NCBI GenBank assembly: GCA_038049695.1
Contig: CP142451.1
Location: forward strand, 8,802,001-8,866,000
Reading direction: 5' to 3'
From: Cinnamomum chago
Taxonomy: Eukaryota > Streptophyta > Magnoliopsida > Laurales > Lauraceae
DNA length: 64,000 bases
The notes beneath the pieces are model-generated. The model did no database searches. It saw only the letters and a list, made by a program, of their open reading frames with translations, and was not told the origin of the DNA. Shown in pieces: positions 1 through 12,100 of the stretch. Numbering within the stretch: position 1 is the stretch's first letter; each line of letters opens with the position of its first letter. The translations under genes were made by a program, and so were the position numbers.

Positions 1-287
1 TGGAGCGTACATCATTGGAGATCCCTGGAGGATCTCCCCATCCGTTGGAGAAAGAGTATAAAAGGAGGAGTCCTAGCAAAGGAAAGGGGGATCTCTTGAA
101 TTCTACACATCATTATTGTATCTGACTACTTTGTAATCTCCTCCCCAGAGTAATAAAGCGATCACTTGAAGTGGACGTAGGTCATCCAGACCGAACCACT
201 ATAAACTCTCTCTCTCTTCATTAATTTTCACATTTATTATATATCACTTGACCGGTGGTGCCCGAAAGCCACTTTTTGGCATCATCA
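1..287 (+). repeat. 5' LTR of the TR-GAG element (3' part only)
   Basis: This stretch matches 4239-4525 with two differences. It contains a TATA box (GTATAAAAGG, near 56-65) and an AATAAAG polyadenylation-like signal near 152, so the U3/R promoter and the terminator regions are visible. It ends in CATCA, the complement of the TGATG that opens the other LTR. Confidence 0.88.
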
Positions 288-338
288 GTTTGGCGCCGTC
301 TGTGGGAAACGAAAAGAATTTCCTTTTTTCAAAAAGTC

Positions 339-1653
339 ATGCCGATCACCAGATCAACAAGGCGACAAGATGGTAACCCCTTGCGCGAGGGCGAGGGTAA
401 TCCTCCACCGACCAACCCCGCACCGAATGCTCCCGCTCCCTCTCCTCAGCAGATGCTGGAGACCATGCAGCAGTTGGTAACCCAAAACCAACAAATACTG
501 CAGCTCATGCTGGCGAGTCAGGGAGGAGCACTAGGTGCAGGGCCGCAGGAAGCACCACACTCGGAGCAACTGGTCGCTCCACGCAGAGGGGCACCTCACC
601 CGGGCGCCCGTCAACACGGTGCCCGGGGCCGAGGCGCCAACCGAGGCCGCCTTCCCATGGGCGCCCAACCCCTGGGCGCCCAGGGTGGAGGACCACAGCT
701 GGGCGCCCAAGCCCTGGGCGCCCAACCCCTGGGCACCCATCCTCATGGCGCCCTGGGCGCCCGTCATCATGGCGCCCACGCCCAGGGGACGTCTGCTGGA
801 GCTCCGCTGGTCGTCCCGCACGGAAGACTCTTGGTCGATCCTGAAGGCCGCGCTCACCTCGACGTACCTCCTCCCCCTGGAGGAGTCGCAGGCGGGTCGA
901 ACCATGGTGGACTTCCACCTCCTCCCTCTGCTTCCAATCATGAGGATCCTGATTTCCAGGAGGAGGGAAGTGGAAATTACAACCTGGAAGACGAGAGCCA
1001 GTTCCAAGGTCAATCCAGAGAAGCTCCCAACCTTTGGGACGAGAAGATCAAAGAGATGCAAAATCAGATCGGCAACGTCTTCAATGCCATGAGGGCACAG
1101 GTACCAGAATCCATGAAAATTCAAAATGCCAACCATGGAGACCTTTGATGGGACCAAGGACCCGTTGGATCACTTGGAAACATACAAAACCCTATTGCAA
1201 CTACACAACATCTCTGACGAGATCATGTGTAGAGCATTTCCAACCACCCTGAAGGGCTCCGCACGGCAATGGTTCTCCAGTCTGGCCCCAGCCTCAATCT
1301 CCACCTTTGCAGAGCTAAGCAAGTCCTTCGTGTCGCACTTCATTGGAGGACGCCGCCCCCAGAAGCCTGCCACCCACCTGCTCAGCATAAAACAGGACCG
1401 AGATGAGAGTCTGAGGAGTTACCTCACTCGTTTTAATGAGGAGGTCCTCCAAGTAGAGGAGCCCAGTGACAAAGTCGCCATGACTGCCTTTCTGGGAGGC
1501 CTCCGTTCATCCAGATTCCTCTTTTCAGTAATGAAGCGACCACCAAAGAGCATGACAGAACTATTGGCAAAAGCTCAAAAATATATGAACGCTGAGGAAA
1601 TCAACAGGTCTAGGCGAGGTGAATCATCTCGTGGGTCGCCCAAAAAAGCTTGA
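339..1653 (+). mobile_element. gag-like region of the TR-GAG element
   Basis: The coding signal opens at an ATG at 339 (MPITRSTRRQDGNP). It runs through a Pro/Gln-rich and then Ala/Gly/His-rich section with repeated LGAQ motifs. The Retrotrans_gag domain lies in 1126-1653; typical motifs are LKGSARQWFSSL, FVSHFIGGRRPQ and ESLRSYLTRFNEE. The LGAQ section comes from repeated GGGCGCCC octamers, unlike the less GC-biased core. It is part of a fossil element and no host function is implied. Confidence 0.75.
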
Positions 1654-2005
1654 CCTGCCTCTGCACTGTTCTCAAACAGGCAGCCTATCTCCAGCTTAGC
1701 GGCTCTCTTGTGGGTCGCCAAAAAGCTTGGCCTACCTCTGCACTGTTCTCAAACAGGCAGCCTATCTCCAGCTTAGCGGCTCTCTCGCGGGTCGCCAAAA
1801 AAGCTTGGCCTACCTCTGCACTGTTCTCAAACAGGCAGCCTATCCCCAGCTTAGCGGCTCTCTCGCGGGTCGCCAAAAAAGCTTGGCCTACCTCTGCACT
1901 GTTCTCAAACAGGCAGCCTATCTCCAGCTTAGCGGCTCTCTCACGGGTCGCTCAAAAAATCTTAGCCTACCTCTGCTCTGTTCTCAAACAGGTCATCTGC
2001 AACCC
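1633..2005 (+). repeat. Tandem repeat array, five units of 77-79 bp, inside the TR-GAG element
   Basis: Units begin at about 1633, 1712, 1789, 1867 and 1945, each opening with GGGTCGCC and carrying an A run, GCTTGGCCTACCTCTGC and CTCAAACAGGCAGCC. The last unit is diverged and partial. The first unit begins inside the 3' end of the gag-like region, so the array seems to have grown from the gag terminus. Tandem repeats at this place are common in Tat/Ogre-type elements. Confidence 0.9.
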
Positions 2006-2179
2006 GGGGACTACATTAAATTAGCGTACCCAACTGTCTGGCCGCCCAAATGAGCCAAACCAGTTGGAACTGCGCCTATAAGGGCACCTGACACGGTCTG
2101 CTCGCCCAAAATAGTTTTCCTTTTGCTCGCCTGGATCAGCATCCCTTGGTGCCTAATGGACTAGAGTAGCCTGCTCACC

Positions 2180-3400
2180 CGCGTGCTCGCCCACATTGGC
2201 ACACACCACCTTGGCGCCCAGTTCCTCCTCTGCGTAGACCACGGGTACCACCCATCCGTGGCTCATCGCAGGAAGTGCTCCTTCCATCGCTTGTTGCAGC
2301 CTCGCCCGCGCCCAAGGGGGCGCCCCGGCTAGCAGCCTCACCTGCGCCAGCAGCAGCGGGCGCCCAACACCAGCGCCCAGCATCCAGCAGCGGGCGCCCA
2401 GCACCAGGCGCCCAGTAGTGGGCGCCCAGCAGCACCAGCGCCCACTTCTTCGTCGCCCACCAATAAAAAAAAAAAGAAAAGAAAAAGCACCACCACATGG
2501 GCGCCCCTGCACATGTGGTCCCCACTCGTTGTTTTGTTTAGAGGCTTTTCTATTGATTTACAGGGGAATGTGGATATGGGTCGAGCTACTTTAATGTTAT
2601 TCTCCCAATCATCTCTCATCAGCACCAAGTCGTCTCCATATCCTACTTTGTAGCAATCCTCTGCATCTGCATCGTTGTGGGCCACCTCCTTGAAAAGAAC
2701 ATATGGGTGAACGAATCCATCATCGCCAGCGCCCAGCACCTACACCCGCAGCAGCGCCCAGCAGCTGGGCGCCCCATGTCTCCACCGCAGCGACTGTAGC
2801 AGCAAGTCAGCAGGTGCAGCAGCAAGGGGGCCCACCTGGATGCCCCAACTCTCCGTGGCAGTCAACGAAGCATCAGGAGTGACCTCGCCACCCGCAGCAA
2901 GGGCGCCCCCACCTGGGGCGCCCGTGGCCTGTAGCCCCATCGCCTGCACGCCCGCGCCAAGGGGGCTGGTCGCCCGCACGCCTGCGCTCAGGGGGGCGCT
3001 CGCCTGATCGTCCGCAACGCGCAGCAGCGCCTGGCCGCCGTTTGGGGCGTCCCCGCCTGGGGCGCCCGCCGCTTGGGGCGTCTGGCCACCCACGCCTGCG
3101 GGAGACTCGCCTGCCTGGCGCTCGCCTGATGCCACCACGCCCACGGCGCCCAGTGGCCTCTCGCCCACCTTCGTCACCTCGCCCGCTGTAGGGGCGCCCC
3201 AACCAACCTTCGTCGCCTCGCGTGCAGCACGGGCGCCCCTGCCTGGGGCGCCCCGACTGGGCGCAGCTGTCTCGCCAGCATCGCGGGCGCCCCGAGTCTC
3301 CATCACAGCCGACGCAGCAAGGGCTGCCTCGCCGCCCGCAGCAGGGGCGCCCCCACCTGGGGTGCCCAGTCCGGCAGCAGTCGTCTCGCCAGCAGCCTCC
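2180..3400. repeat. GC-rich segment with dispersed GGGCGCCC palindromes (TR-GAG interior)
   Basis: The palindromic octamer GGGCGCCC and close variants recur throughout, mixed with CAGCAG and CCTGGGGCGCCC blocks. The same octamer is dense in the 5' part of gag (about 640-780). The composition is unlike the flanking AT-rich plant DNA. Open frames on both strands here partly reflect this composition. Confidence 0.8.
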
Positions 3401-3468
3401 CCGACAATTGCAGCAACCCGTTTTTCCTTGCTACTAGTCAACATTTTCTCCTTTCCCTGATTGTCCAT
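2740..3468 (-). mobile_element. Antisense reading frame (242 aa) of the TR-GAG element
   Basis: On the minus strand an ATG at 3468 in a strong context (ACCACCATGG) opens a 242-aa frame beginning MDNQGKEKMLTSSKEKR. It continues as an Ala/Gly/Pro-rich low-complexity protein with GGGAP repeats. Upstream on the same strand are a 43-nt T run (plus-strand A run at 3593-3635) and a TATA-like box (TATAAAT, plus-strand 3671-3676). Antisense frames near the 3' LTR are known in Tat-lineage elements. The protein matches no domain I recognise, and its length may partly come from GC-rich composition. Confidence 0.45.
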
Positions 3469-3591
3469 GGTGGTAGAGAAGAAGCTGGTTTTTCTCTCTT
3501 CTTGAAGAAAAGTAGCAGATGGCTGCCCCAATAGTTGCAGATTCTTTTCTCAAAGAAAAATAGCAGATGTCTGCCCTCTTTGTTGGAACAA

Positions 3592-3637
<46 letters not shown>

Positions 3638-3983
3638 AAGTGAAAAACAAAAGGGGTAAAAGCCTTTCAATTTATAGACTCCTACTCTAGGGTTGTCAAG
3701 GAGAAGAAACCCTAGGTCAAGAGAACAAAGGAGAAGAGCCCTGAGCCACAAGAACACTCCTAGATTTTTTGGTCCGAGGGCGCTGCCCCCTGGACCCCCG
3801 CGAGCTGACCGGTCAGCTCGACCACCGCCGGGGGACACCCCCGGACCCCCTCTGCGGAGGGCATATATTAAAAAGAGGGTTCAGTGTTCAGAAAAGTTAC
3901 AAATTGCTTGACATGAAGAAGCTTTGATTGTACTAATGTCTCCCTTTCAAACCCTTCTTTGGCGCGAGACATTGAGGGGCAAA

Positions 3984-4525
3984 TGATGGGTCAGGCCCAA
4001 ATGACTCGGTCCATAGTGGCAGGTTAGGCCCAAGTGGCCCGGTCCACGATAACTGGTCAGGGCAAACTGACCTTAGTCCATGGTGAGCCCGGGTCGTCAT
4101 CTACTCGTTAAGGGCCGGGTTCGGATCCACTGAAGGAAGAAGTCATCATGTCGTTTCACCTACTTGCTTTTACCAATTCCCGCGGAGGAAATCTTATATG
4201 CTCATCTGTTGAGGAGAGTTCGGAAGACTCCACCAGACTGGAGCGTACATCATTAGAGATCCCTGGAGGATCTCCCCATCCGTTGGAGAAAGAGTATAAA
4301 AGGAGGAGTCCTAGCAAAGGAAAGGGGGATCTCTTGAATTCTACACATCATTATTGTATCTGACTACTTTGTAATCTCCTCCCCAGAGTAATAAAGCGAT
4401 CACTTGAAGTGGACGTAGGTCATCCAGACCGAACCACTATAAACTCTCTCTCTCTTCATTAATTTTCACATTTATTACATATCACTTGACCGGTGGTGCC
4501 CGAAAGCCACTTTTTGGCATCATCA
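3984..4525 (+). repeat. 3' LTR of the TR-GAG element (542 bp)
   Basis: It opens TGATGGGTCAGG and closes GGCATCATCA, so TGATG/CATCA are the inverted termini. The last 287 bp match the window start. It contains the same TATA box (about 4294) and polyadenylation-like signal (about 4390). Flanking DNA from 4526 is ordinary AT-rich sequence. The target-site duplication cannot be tested because the 5' flank is outside the window. Confidence 0.9.
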
Positions 4526-6318
4526 GGTACTATTTAATGTGATTTGATTTTCCTGTCTGCACTATGGTTTGAAGTATGAACCATATAATGTTGTATACTC
4601 CAAATGGGCAATTTTGATATGGAAAATTTTATTTGAGAAGTTTGTCACATAAATTTTATGAGAACTAGTTTGTGGGGGTCATATGGACCAACCTATGATC
4701 AATCTATCTCACTCATATGGAAGCTCATCCCTGTTTAACACTGATCAAAGCCTTACACATTTTTGGATCGAAATGCTCATTTTTCTTTTACATATGTTTT
4801 CACCATCGGTCATTGGATCATTGAAATCTTTATCTTTAAATGATTTGATTATGTTGATTTTTGGGGCACACATGCATAATTCATGCATATACAGGTGGGC
4901 CCCTACGTGTTTCTTATGTGAGTCCAGATCCCCTGCTTTGCTAAAACGGGGAGATACTGTTTCGACCTAGCAAATCATGCCAACTATATAAAATCTCATG
5001 CCAACTAATCCACCCTCCTTGGAATAAAAAATGAAAATAAAAGATTTTATACCGTTGGCATGATTTGATATCATGATTCAAGTATCATGATATCATATGT
5101 ATGGGCGGACTCTTCTCATATTGGTAGGGTGAGGTGAGGTGAGGACCTTGTGTATTATATTCATAATTCAAGTATCATGATATCATATGTATGGGAGAAT
5201 TATTTTTATGGCACCCACCTGCATGCCCAATCATGGAGGACCACTATTGATTGATGTGTTTTGAGTGAGCTGCAGTTCATGGTGCTTTCATTTGATAATT
5301 ATAGTTGGTTCATAGCAAACTTTTATTCAGTAGAACTTGCTTTCTTCACAAAAATATAAAATGTTAGGTGTCACTCATCAAACACAATATTATTTCATTA
5401 TTGCCTGGATTTAGGTCCATAGTCTCGTGATCAATGGCGTGCATCTTTAGTTCAAATTTTCTATGGACTCGTGCAATAATCATGCAGGATGGGGACTCTA
5501 TCCCACCACTCAATCTAAAAGGCAGGTTAAAAGCTGGAATTTATTTTTGCGATTGACATCCATGTGGACATTCTCAGGAAAAAATCTTACGTTTATAAGT
5601 GAATGACGCTGCTTCGATCAATCATCCATTCTTTTAATATGATTGCTTCGGTGCTGGCCCTTTGGCCTTTGGGAGGACTGAGGAGTCACACAATCCTCCA
5701 CTTCTCACTTGATCAGTTGATCCGTAAGAGTGCTCATTTTTCACCTCTCTTTTAACTCGTGCCTGTGACGAGCAACAAAAGGCAGATGAACAAAAGTTGA
5801 CTAATAAAAAAATTCAAAGGTTGGGGGAAGAGGATCCCTGTTTGGACGAATCAGGGGCCGCCACATGCAGGGGCGGAAGGGGGCGGAGGAAGGGATCCGG
5901 ATTGACTTGGGGAGTGTGAAAATATTACTGAACCGAATGAAAAGGGCTAGGGGTGGTTGGGAGGGTCATCTAGGGCTCATCCAAAGAACAGGTTATCCTT
6001 TTTTGAAGCTCTTGCATGGTGCAATTAAGAAACGTTGAAAGGGACACTTGAAAGAAAATATTGAAAAGGGGCTTCTTACTACCTTGAAAGAGAATCAATG
6101 TCTATCTATATATATTATTGCAAACTGATGAATCCAGACCCTCATAAGCAAACACGAATTCTTAACCCAAGGTAAGAGTTTGTTTAGGCCATCTAACCGA
6201 AGGTAATGTCAAGCCACCCTAGTCCACATTACTCTGCTCAAGCCTCTCTTACACTCTTTCCATGAGTGGGATATTTGGAACTCCAATTTCGTGTCCATAT
6301 AATTATAATGTGAATCAT
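4526..6318. other. Intergenic DNA without a recognisable gene
   Basis: AT-rich sequence with no open frame that resembles a protein I know. The only clear structure is a pair of 35-bp direct repeats (listed separately). Short open frames here have no domain or codon signal. Confidence 0.6.
5071..5195. repeat. Pair of 35-bp direct repeats, 90 bp apart
   Basis: 5071-5105 and 5161-5195 are the same 35 bases with one mismatch. Each contains the palindrome-rich motif ATCATGATATCATATG. Between them is a short GGTGA run. This is a local duplication of unknown origin. Confidence 0.8.
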
Positions 6319-6321
6319 TTA

Positions 6322-6685
6322 CCCTCTGTTTGGGAAGGGGGGGAAATGGGGGGAGGCAAAATATGGGGGGAAAGTGGAGGGAAAATGATTTTGGAGGGTG
6401 TTTGGGAAGGGGAGGGGGAAATGAAGGAAAAAATGATGCGCTTTCCCTCAAAAAAAAATTCCCAAAACAGGGGGGAAAATGAGGGGAAAGTTTTGGAAAT
6501 GACTAAACTGTCCTTTTATTTTAATTAATTTTTTTCAAAAATAAAGATAAAATGGTCTTTATCTCTGTACCTCACAAATAAATAAACACTTTTCTTCCCC
6601 CAAACAAGAGGAGGGAAAGCTCTTCTTCATTTTCCTTTCCCTCAAATTTTCCCTCCCCTCCCCTCCTCCCTTCCCAAAAGGAGGG
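6322..6685. mobile_element. Tourist-like MITE, copy 1 (PIF/Harbinger type)
   Basis: The element starts CCCTCTGTTTGGGAAGG and ends CCTTCCCAAAAGGAGGG, imperfect inverted termini, flanked by TTA on both sides (6319-6321 and 6686-6688). The left arm is G-rich and the right arm C-rich, so the whole element could fold back. It is 364 bp and codes for nothing. Two relatives lie at 24643 and 59477. A 3-bp TTA/TAA target duplication is the mark of PIF/Harbinger MITEs. Confidence 0.85.
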
Positions 6686-6688
6686 TTA

Positions 6689-7255
6689 AGATGAATATCA
6701 CTACTTCTAATGACATTTTCATATTTCACTTCAACAGGAGTCGGCCCTGTTATAAAATTGCACACACGATTGATAGTGGAATTAATGGGATGAATTCGTA
6801 TTGAGCTGAAATTTGAGGATGGAAAGGCTTTCATCTTCAAGATTCTCCAAACATATCTCTCTCTCTCTCTCTGGATGAATCCAGACTCTACACCGCCCCA
6901 ATCGGACCTTCCCCTACTTGTGAACCTACATTACAGGATCCTATTCCGCTATCAAAAGCGGCTCATTTGCTCAGACAAACAAGAAAATTGTAACACGTAC
7001 CCTTCCCCTTTTTTGGGGAAAAAGTCCATTGGTGGGCCCCAAGCTCGCCTGAATGGGACCTACCTCTATCTTCTGGCAATTATTAAAATAATAACTCCGC
7101 CTTGGACCTCAAGAAAAGGAAAGGCAAGAAAGAAACAAAGTGCAGAAATCGATTGGATTTCTCCCAATACATCTCATCTCATCTAATCCAATCCAATCCT
7201 CCATTTCGCTTCTCTTGCAATTACGAAAGAAGAACGGAAGTAGAGAAATAAAGAA
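6689..7255 (+). promoter_or_regulatory. Upstream region and 5' UTR of the alpha/beta-hydrolase gene
   Basis: This is the gap between MITE copy 1 and the start codon at 7256. It has a short CT repeat near 6855-6872 and a pyrimidine-rich leader (repeats of CATCTCATCT and AATCCAATCC around 7170-7200). I see no convincing TATA box. The transcription start is not determinable. Confidence 0.4.
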
Positions 7256-9158
7256 ATGCTCCAAGCAGATGTTCGTTCGGCCCTGCATTTTGCAGCGGCC
7301 GTCTGCTATCTGAATCCGGGCCTTCCACCACCACCACCACCACTAGGAGGAGGAGCTTCTTCTTCTTCAACTGCAATCTGGAAAAGGATGAGGACGAAGA
7401 AGAACTCCATCTCCATATCCATGTCCCCTTTCTTCACACGTGCCGCTTCCTCCTTGAGGCCTGTTCCGTCCACACGTGTGGAGGAGGACGAGGAGGCGGT
7501 GGAGAAGAAGGCATCATCAAAGAAGAAGAATCCGTCGATCTGCACGGCGGACGAATTCCACTACGTTCCCGTCCCCGGCACCGACTGGAGGCTCGCTCTC
7601 TGGCGCTATCTCCCTCATCCAAACGTCCGTTTCTTTCTTTCTCCCTTGCTTTCATCCCTCTCTCTCTCTCTCTCTCTCTCTCTAGATGTTTCTTTGGTTG
7701 ATTCTTTGAAAAATCTGATTAGGGCTTTGTGTTTTGTGTTTTGGTAAATATTTGCAGGCACCAGTGAGGAATCATCCTCTGCTGCTTCTCTCCGGGGTTG
7801 GAACCAACGCTATTGGCTACGATCTCTCTCCCGAGGTAACTTCCTCAAGATCAGGATTAGAAAATCAGGATTCTTATAGATTGTCTTCTTTTTCTTCGAT
7901 GAATCGTAGTGTTTATTCATTGTTGGTAACATATTTGGTCCATTTTCAGTCTTCGTTTGCACGTTACATGTCTAGCCAAGGATTTGATACCTGGATTCTT
8001 GAAGTACGGGGTGCTGGATTGAGCACGCGAGAGGGGGAGTCTGAAGCGATGGATCAGTCTGCTGATGATCGCGTCGTCGCAGCTGAGCTGATGAAATCAG
8101 TTGAGAAGGGTGTCACAAATGGCGTTTTTCCCACAGGAAAGTCACCCACGAAAGCTATTGCTTCACCTGAAGGAAACAGGACAGAGGCAATGGCGACGGA
8201 CGAATCACAATTAGCAACAAAGCTGACAGAAACGCTGTTGCGTTTGGCGGAGAGAGTCTCGGGATTTCTCAGTGAAGGTCAATCAAAGATTATGTCAGCT
8301 AGATTTTTTGATCAGATGTCAAAACTTTTTGAAGATACCCAGTTATCTGAGCGCTTTAATGAGATCAGAAGGAAACTTTCAGGTTTGTTAGAAGCAAGGC
8401 AAAACTCTGCCATTGCCAATCAAATTAGAGATCTGAGTCAAAGGCTTGTAAATATTGTTGGGGAAGGTCAGCTATCTGTTTCACCTCAATTCTTCGACGT
8501 GCAAGAGCGTCTTTACAAAACCATTGAGGATTTTCAGAAGCAACTTGATCTGATTGTGAAGTACGACTGGGACTTTGATAACTACCTGGAAGAGGATGTG
8601 CCTGCTGCGGTGAGGTGACACTTCCTCATACAAAAAAAAAAAAAAAAAAAAAAAAATTCTGTTCATTCGCTAGACTTGCTTTAATTGAGTTCTCATTTGG
8701 TTCGCCATAACTTGTAATGTGCTTTGCTTTATTTTATGAGATGATTTTCTCCTGTGCTCCTGCACTGTGCACTCCATTCGGATCGGTAGATGAACACGAA
8801 TCTCCCACAGAGTGCTGCACACAGGAGAAAATTTTCCTAACTTAATACTGGCCCATATCATCTATCTGGTTGTCCATTTGGCTAAGACCATTCTTTGAGA
8901 AGATCCCACCCATATGATCAATGTTGATGTTTCAGATTATGTTTATTTAAAGGTTTCCTCTGAATTTGAGTTGGACCAAATGCAGGGCCCACACCAATGA
9001 CACAGATTCTGCATGTGTCCAAATATAACTACTTTAGGCCCTTTAGTGACTAATACTCTAAAATGATACTGTATTCTTGTCAAGAGTTTTGTAGCATATG
9101 AGGCCAATGGGAGGATGAGAAAATCCTCTAACAAAATCATAAATGTGAACATAGGAAC

Positions 9159-9199
<41 letters not shown>

Positions 9200-12100
9200 A
9201 CCAAAAAATAGGTGGGATGCAATTCCTAATTAGGATTACAAAGAGAACTGTTCCTTTTACAATATAAAGAAAAAAAAAAAGGAGGGACAGTAGTAGCTCA
9301 TAAAGTTTCTTTCCTCTGTGAATATTTTGTTATTATGCAAGTCATAATGCACGGATGCACTGGAGCACTGTTTGCTTCCAAATTCCAGTTTAGTTGCTTT
9401 GCCCTGTTTGACTATATTTTGTTTAATTTTTATTGGATGTCTTTGAAGAGACATCCCATTCTCTTTTTTATGTATTTTAGTTTTGTTGTTTTTTCAATAA
9501 TAAGACACGATGACCATTCAATAGGAAAAAACAAAGAGTACTTTTTGTTCTAGTTACTCTGTTATATTACAACTGCCTCTGTTAGTGCAATTATTAAATC
9601 TGCATGTTATAACAACTTCAGTGTGATAACGTAGATGGAATATATAAGGACTCAGTGCAAGCCAAAGGACGGCAAGTTGTTAGCAATTGGTCACTCCATG
9701 GGTGGGATTTTGCTGTATGCTATGCTGTCAAGATATGGTAAGATGCTGTGTTTTCATATTCGTCCATGCACATACTTTTTCCTTCTCTTTTTCAAATGAT
9801 GGTTTTAAATTAATAAAAGGTACGGTACAAACATTACAAATTGGGCCCAAAAAAGAGTGGCACCTGAGTAGAAGAAATTAGATACTGCCACAAAATTGGA
9901 TAATAATCTCCAAAGATTAGCTTCTACTCACGAACCCTTTAGTGATATGGGCAAGGGTTCAACGTGAGGCCTTGATTGCAATTATGGTCTGCCCAACCTG
10001 AACTCATCACTTGAATGAACCTTTGAACAAACCTGATCCAACATTGCATAATTGATCATATCATCATGCAAAAACTGTCAATGTATCATGACCAGTTTTT
10101 GAAACGGTCACAGACGGTGAATCAACTAATCTAAGCCACTTTTATGACTTTTCATTGTCTAGTCTCAACATCCTTTTAAAGTTTATGAATGAGGCTAGAT
10201 CCAAGCCAATTGTATGGCTTCTCTCAGTCATGTGATGAATTTAATTAAGAATTGTGTTTCCTGACACTTTTTTTTTATTTACTCGTTTCTTAAAGGCTTT
10301 GAAGGGAAAACACCTGGATTGGTGGGAGTAGTTACTTTAGCATCATCTCTTGACTACACATCTTCAAACTCTTCGCTTAAACTTCTGTTACCCATTGTAA
10401 GTGGAAAAAAAAAAAACCATACGAACTCTTGTTTGCCAATCTTGTTTTTGAGAAGCTAATCATAATTAATTGGTATGTAGGCTGATCCAGCACAGGCACT
10501 TAATGTTCCTGTTGTACCACTAGGGGCATTACTGGCAGCTGTTTATCCTCTTTCATCTCGTCCTCCATATATTTTGGCTTGGCTTAATTCTCAGATTTCA
10601 GCTGAGGGCATGATGCATCCTGAGATGTTTGAAAAACTTGTTTTGAACAATTTCTGTAAGAGCTAATTTCCATTACCCATTGATTTCTAATTGTATATTG
10701 AATGTTTCCCATTGGTCTCTTTCTTGGGGCTAACACTACGTCATCTTCTCTTTGGAAATTATTTAAATGTTGAAGAAAAGATTTAGGCATTAGCATCTTG
10801 CGAAAATGTTTTCTTTTGGAGGAGGATCACTCTTTTCAAGTTTAATTTTACAAACGTTTTGTGTATGGTTTGTCTCTTATTTCGGATTCCAAAATGTGGG
10901 ACTACTAAACTAGAAAAAAATTTCAAAAGATTTTCTGTCGGAGGTCATCATTAGCTGAGCCTTATCAATTTGGGGTCGGCTACAAGAGCTCTGCAAATGA
11001 ATTCTATTTAAGCTGAAAAAACCATTTATGTAACTCTAGGACCTGAGAGAATGGTCTCCCTATGTGTGTGAAGGAACACATATAAGACCTAATAGTGACA
11101 GGAGGAATCTTTTGTTCAGGCAAAACACATACCTCACTCTGCAGTGGGATTCCAAAGTCCTCCCACATGACCGCTATACGAACATATTTTAGATATGGGG
11201 CGATACTCTTAGCTACTATCTACCAAGTGTTGGTTATGTTACCCAGAATTAATTAATTCTGTATCATAAATCCATTTTCTGTTAGAAGTTGCTGGTAGGA
11301 AAAAATCCCTCTTTTTTTTGTTCTTAGAAAAAATCCCTCTTATTAGTTGGTAACAGTGAAAATGAAAGTTGATTGTGGATTGGGTTTCAGAGTATTGTGG
11401 AAACAAAATGGGTGTGAAGATTTGGGAAGAAAAAGGAATCATTTTGGTCAAAGGTAATTGTGTTGAAATATGATAAAAAGGATGGGTGGGGACGTGGGTG
11501 GGATGGGGCAACTAGGTTTGGGTGGGGTTGCAGAATATAATGGAAGTGGAGGAGTGGTGCTGGTAACTTGTAATTTGTAACGTTGGGAGACTATAGGCAA
11601 AGAATCTTCTCTTCTTTTTTTTTTTTTTAAACTTGGGACATTGCTTATACTTGCAACCTCAGGGCCATGACAATCAGCATCTCCCAACTGCGTTGTCAGA
11701 ATTCTATACTCTTTGGCAGGGATGGTAGCAGAATGTTTTCTAAAAGATGCATGTGTGGTGTGGATGATGTGATGCTCTCAAATTTCAAAAAATTGTCATC
11801 AAATGCATAGGGAAGTTAACTAAAGATTATATAGGGGAAGTTGGGAGAGCAGCAAGTGCAGAATGCTTGTTTTTTAAGAAATGTGCTGGATTTTGAAATT
11901 CAGATGATCTTCTTCATTGGGTGGGGTTCATAGTAAGACTTGACGAGTCCCTTGGTTTCTTCTATGCATTTTCCTCCAAGAGTTGTTGGAATTCTTTGGC
12001 CTTTTCTATGGTAAAGTTTTTTGTTGGACTGCTTGTTCCAACAAACACTTAACCTTTAGATAATCTCGAGCACTACCAATTTGCCCTTCCTAATTTTTGC

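Larger units (their letters stand above)
1..4525 (+). mobile_element. TR-GAG type LTR retroelement (gag only, no pol), 5' end cut by window
   Basis: Near-identical LTRs (1-287, truncated by the window start, and 3984-4525) flank an interior with a primer-binding-site-like stretch right after the first LTR (from 288, TTTGGCGCCGTCTGTGGGA), a gag-like region, a tandem-repeat block, a very GC-rich segment and a short purine tract (GAGGGGCAAA) just before the second LTR. No protease, reverse transcriptase or integrase is present. This matches non-autonomous TR-GAG elements. The PBS type, the tandem repeats after gag and an antisense reading frame near the 3' LTR resemble the Tat/Ogre branch of Ty3/gypsy. 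The two LTRs differ at 2 of 287 comparable sites, so the insertion is recent. It looks structurally complete apart from the cut 5' end; whether gag is functional cannot be judged here. Confidence 0.85.

Noticed and set aside
505-1157. Long minus-strand open frames opposite the gag-like region
   Set aside because: They come from the GGGCGCCC-rich composition, which leaves several frames open on both strands. They have no start context or domain of their own.
1633-2005. Regular repeats as a possible CRISPR array
   Set aside because: Units are contiguous tandem copies with no unique spacers, in plant DNA, inside an LTR element.
7676-7690. CTCTAG as an alternative acceptor in intron 1 of the hydrolase gene
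   Set aside because: The sequence that follows does not give the conserved protein, whereas the acceptor at 7756-7757 does.
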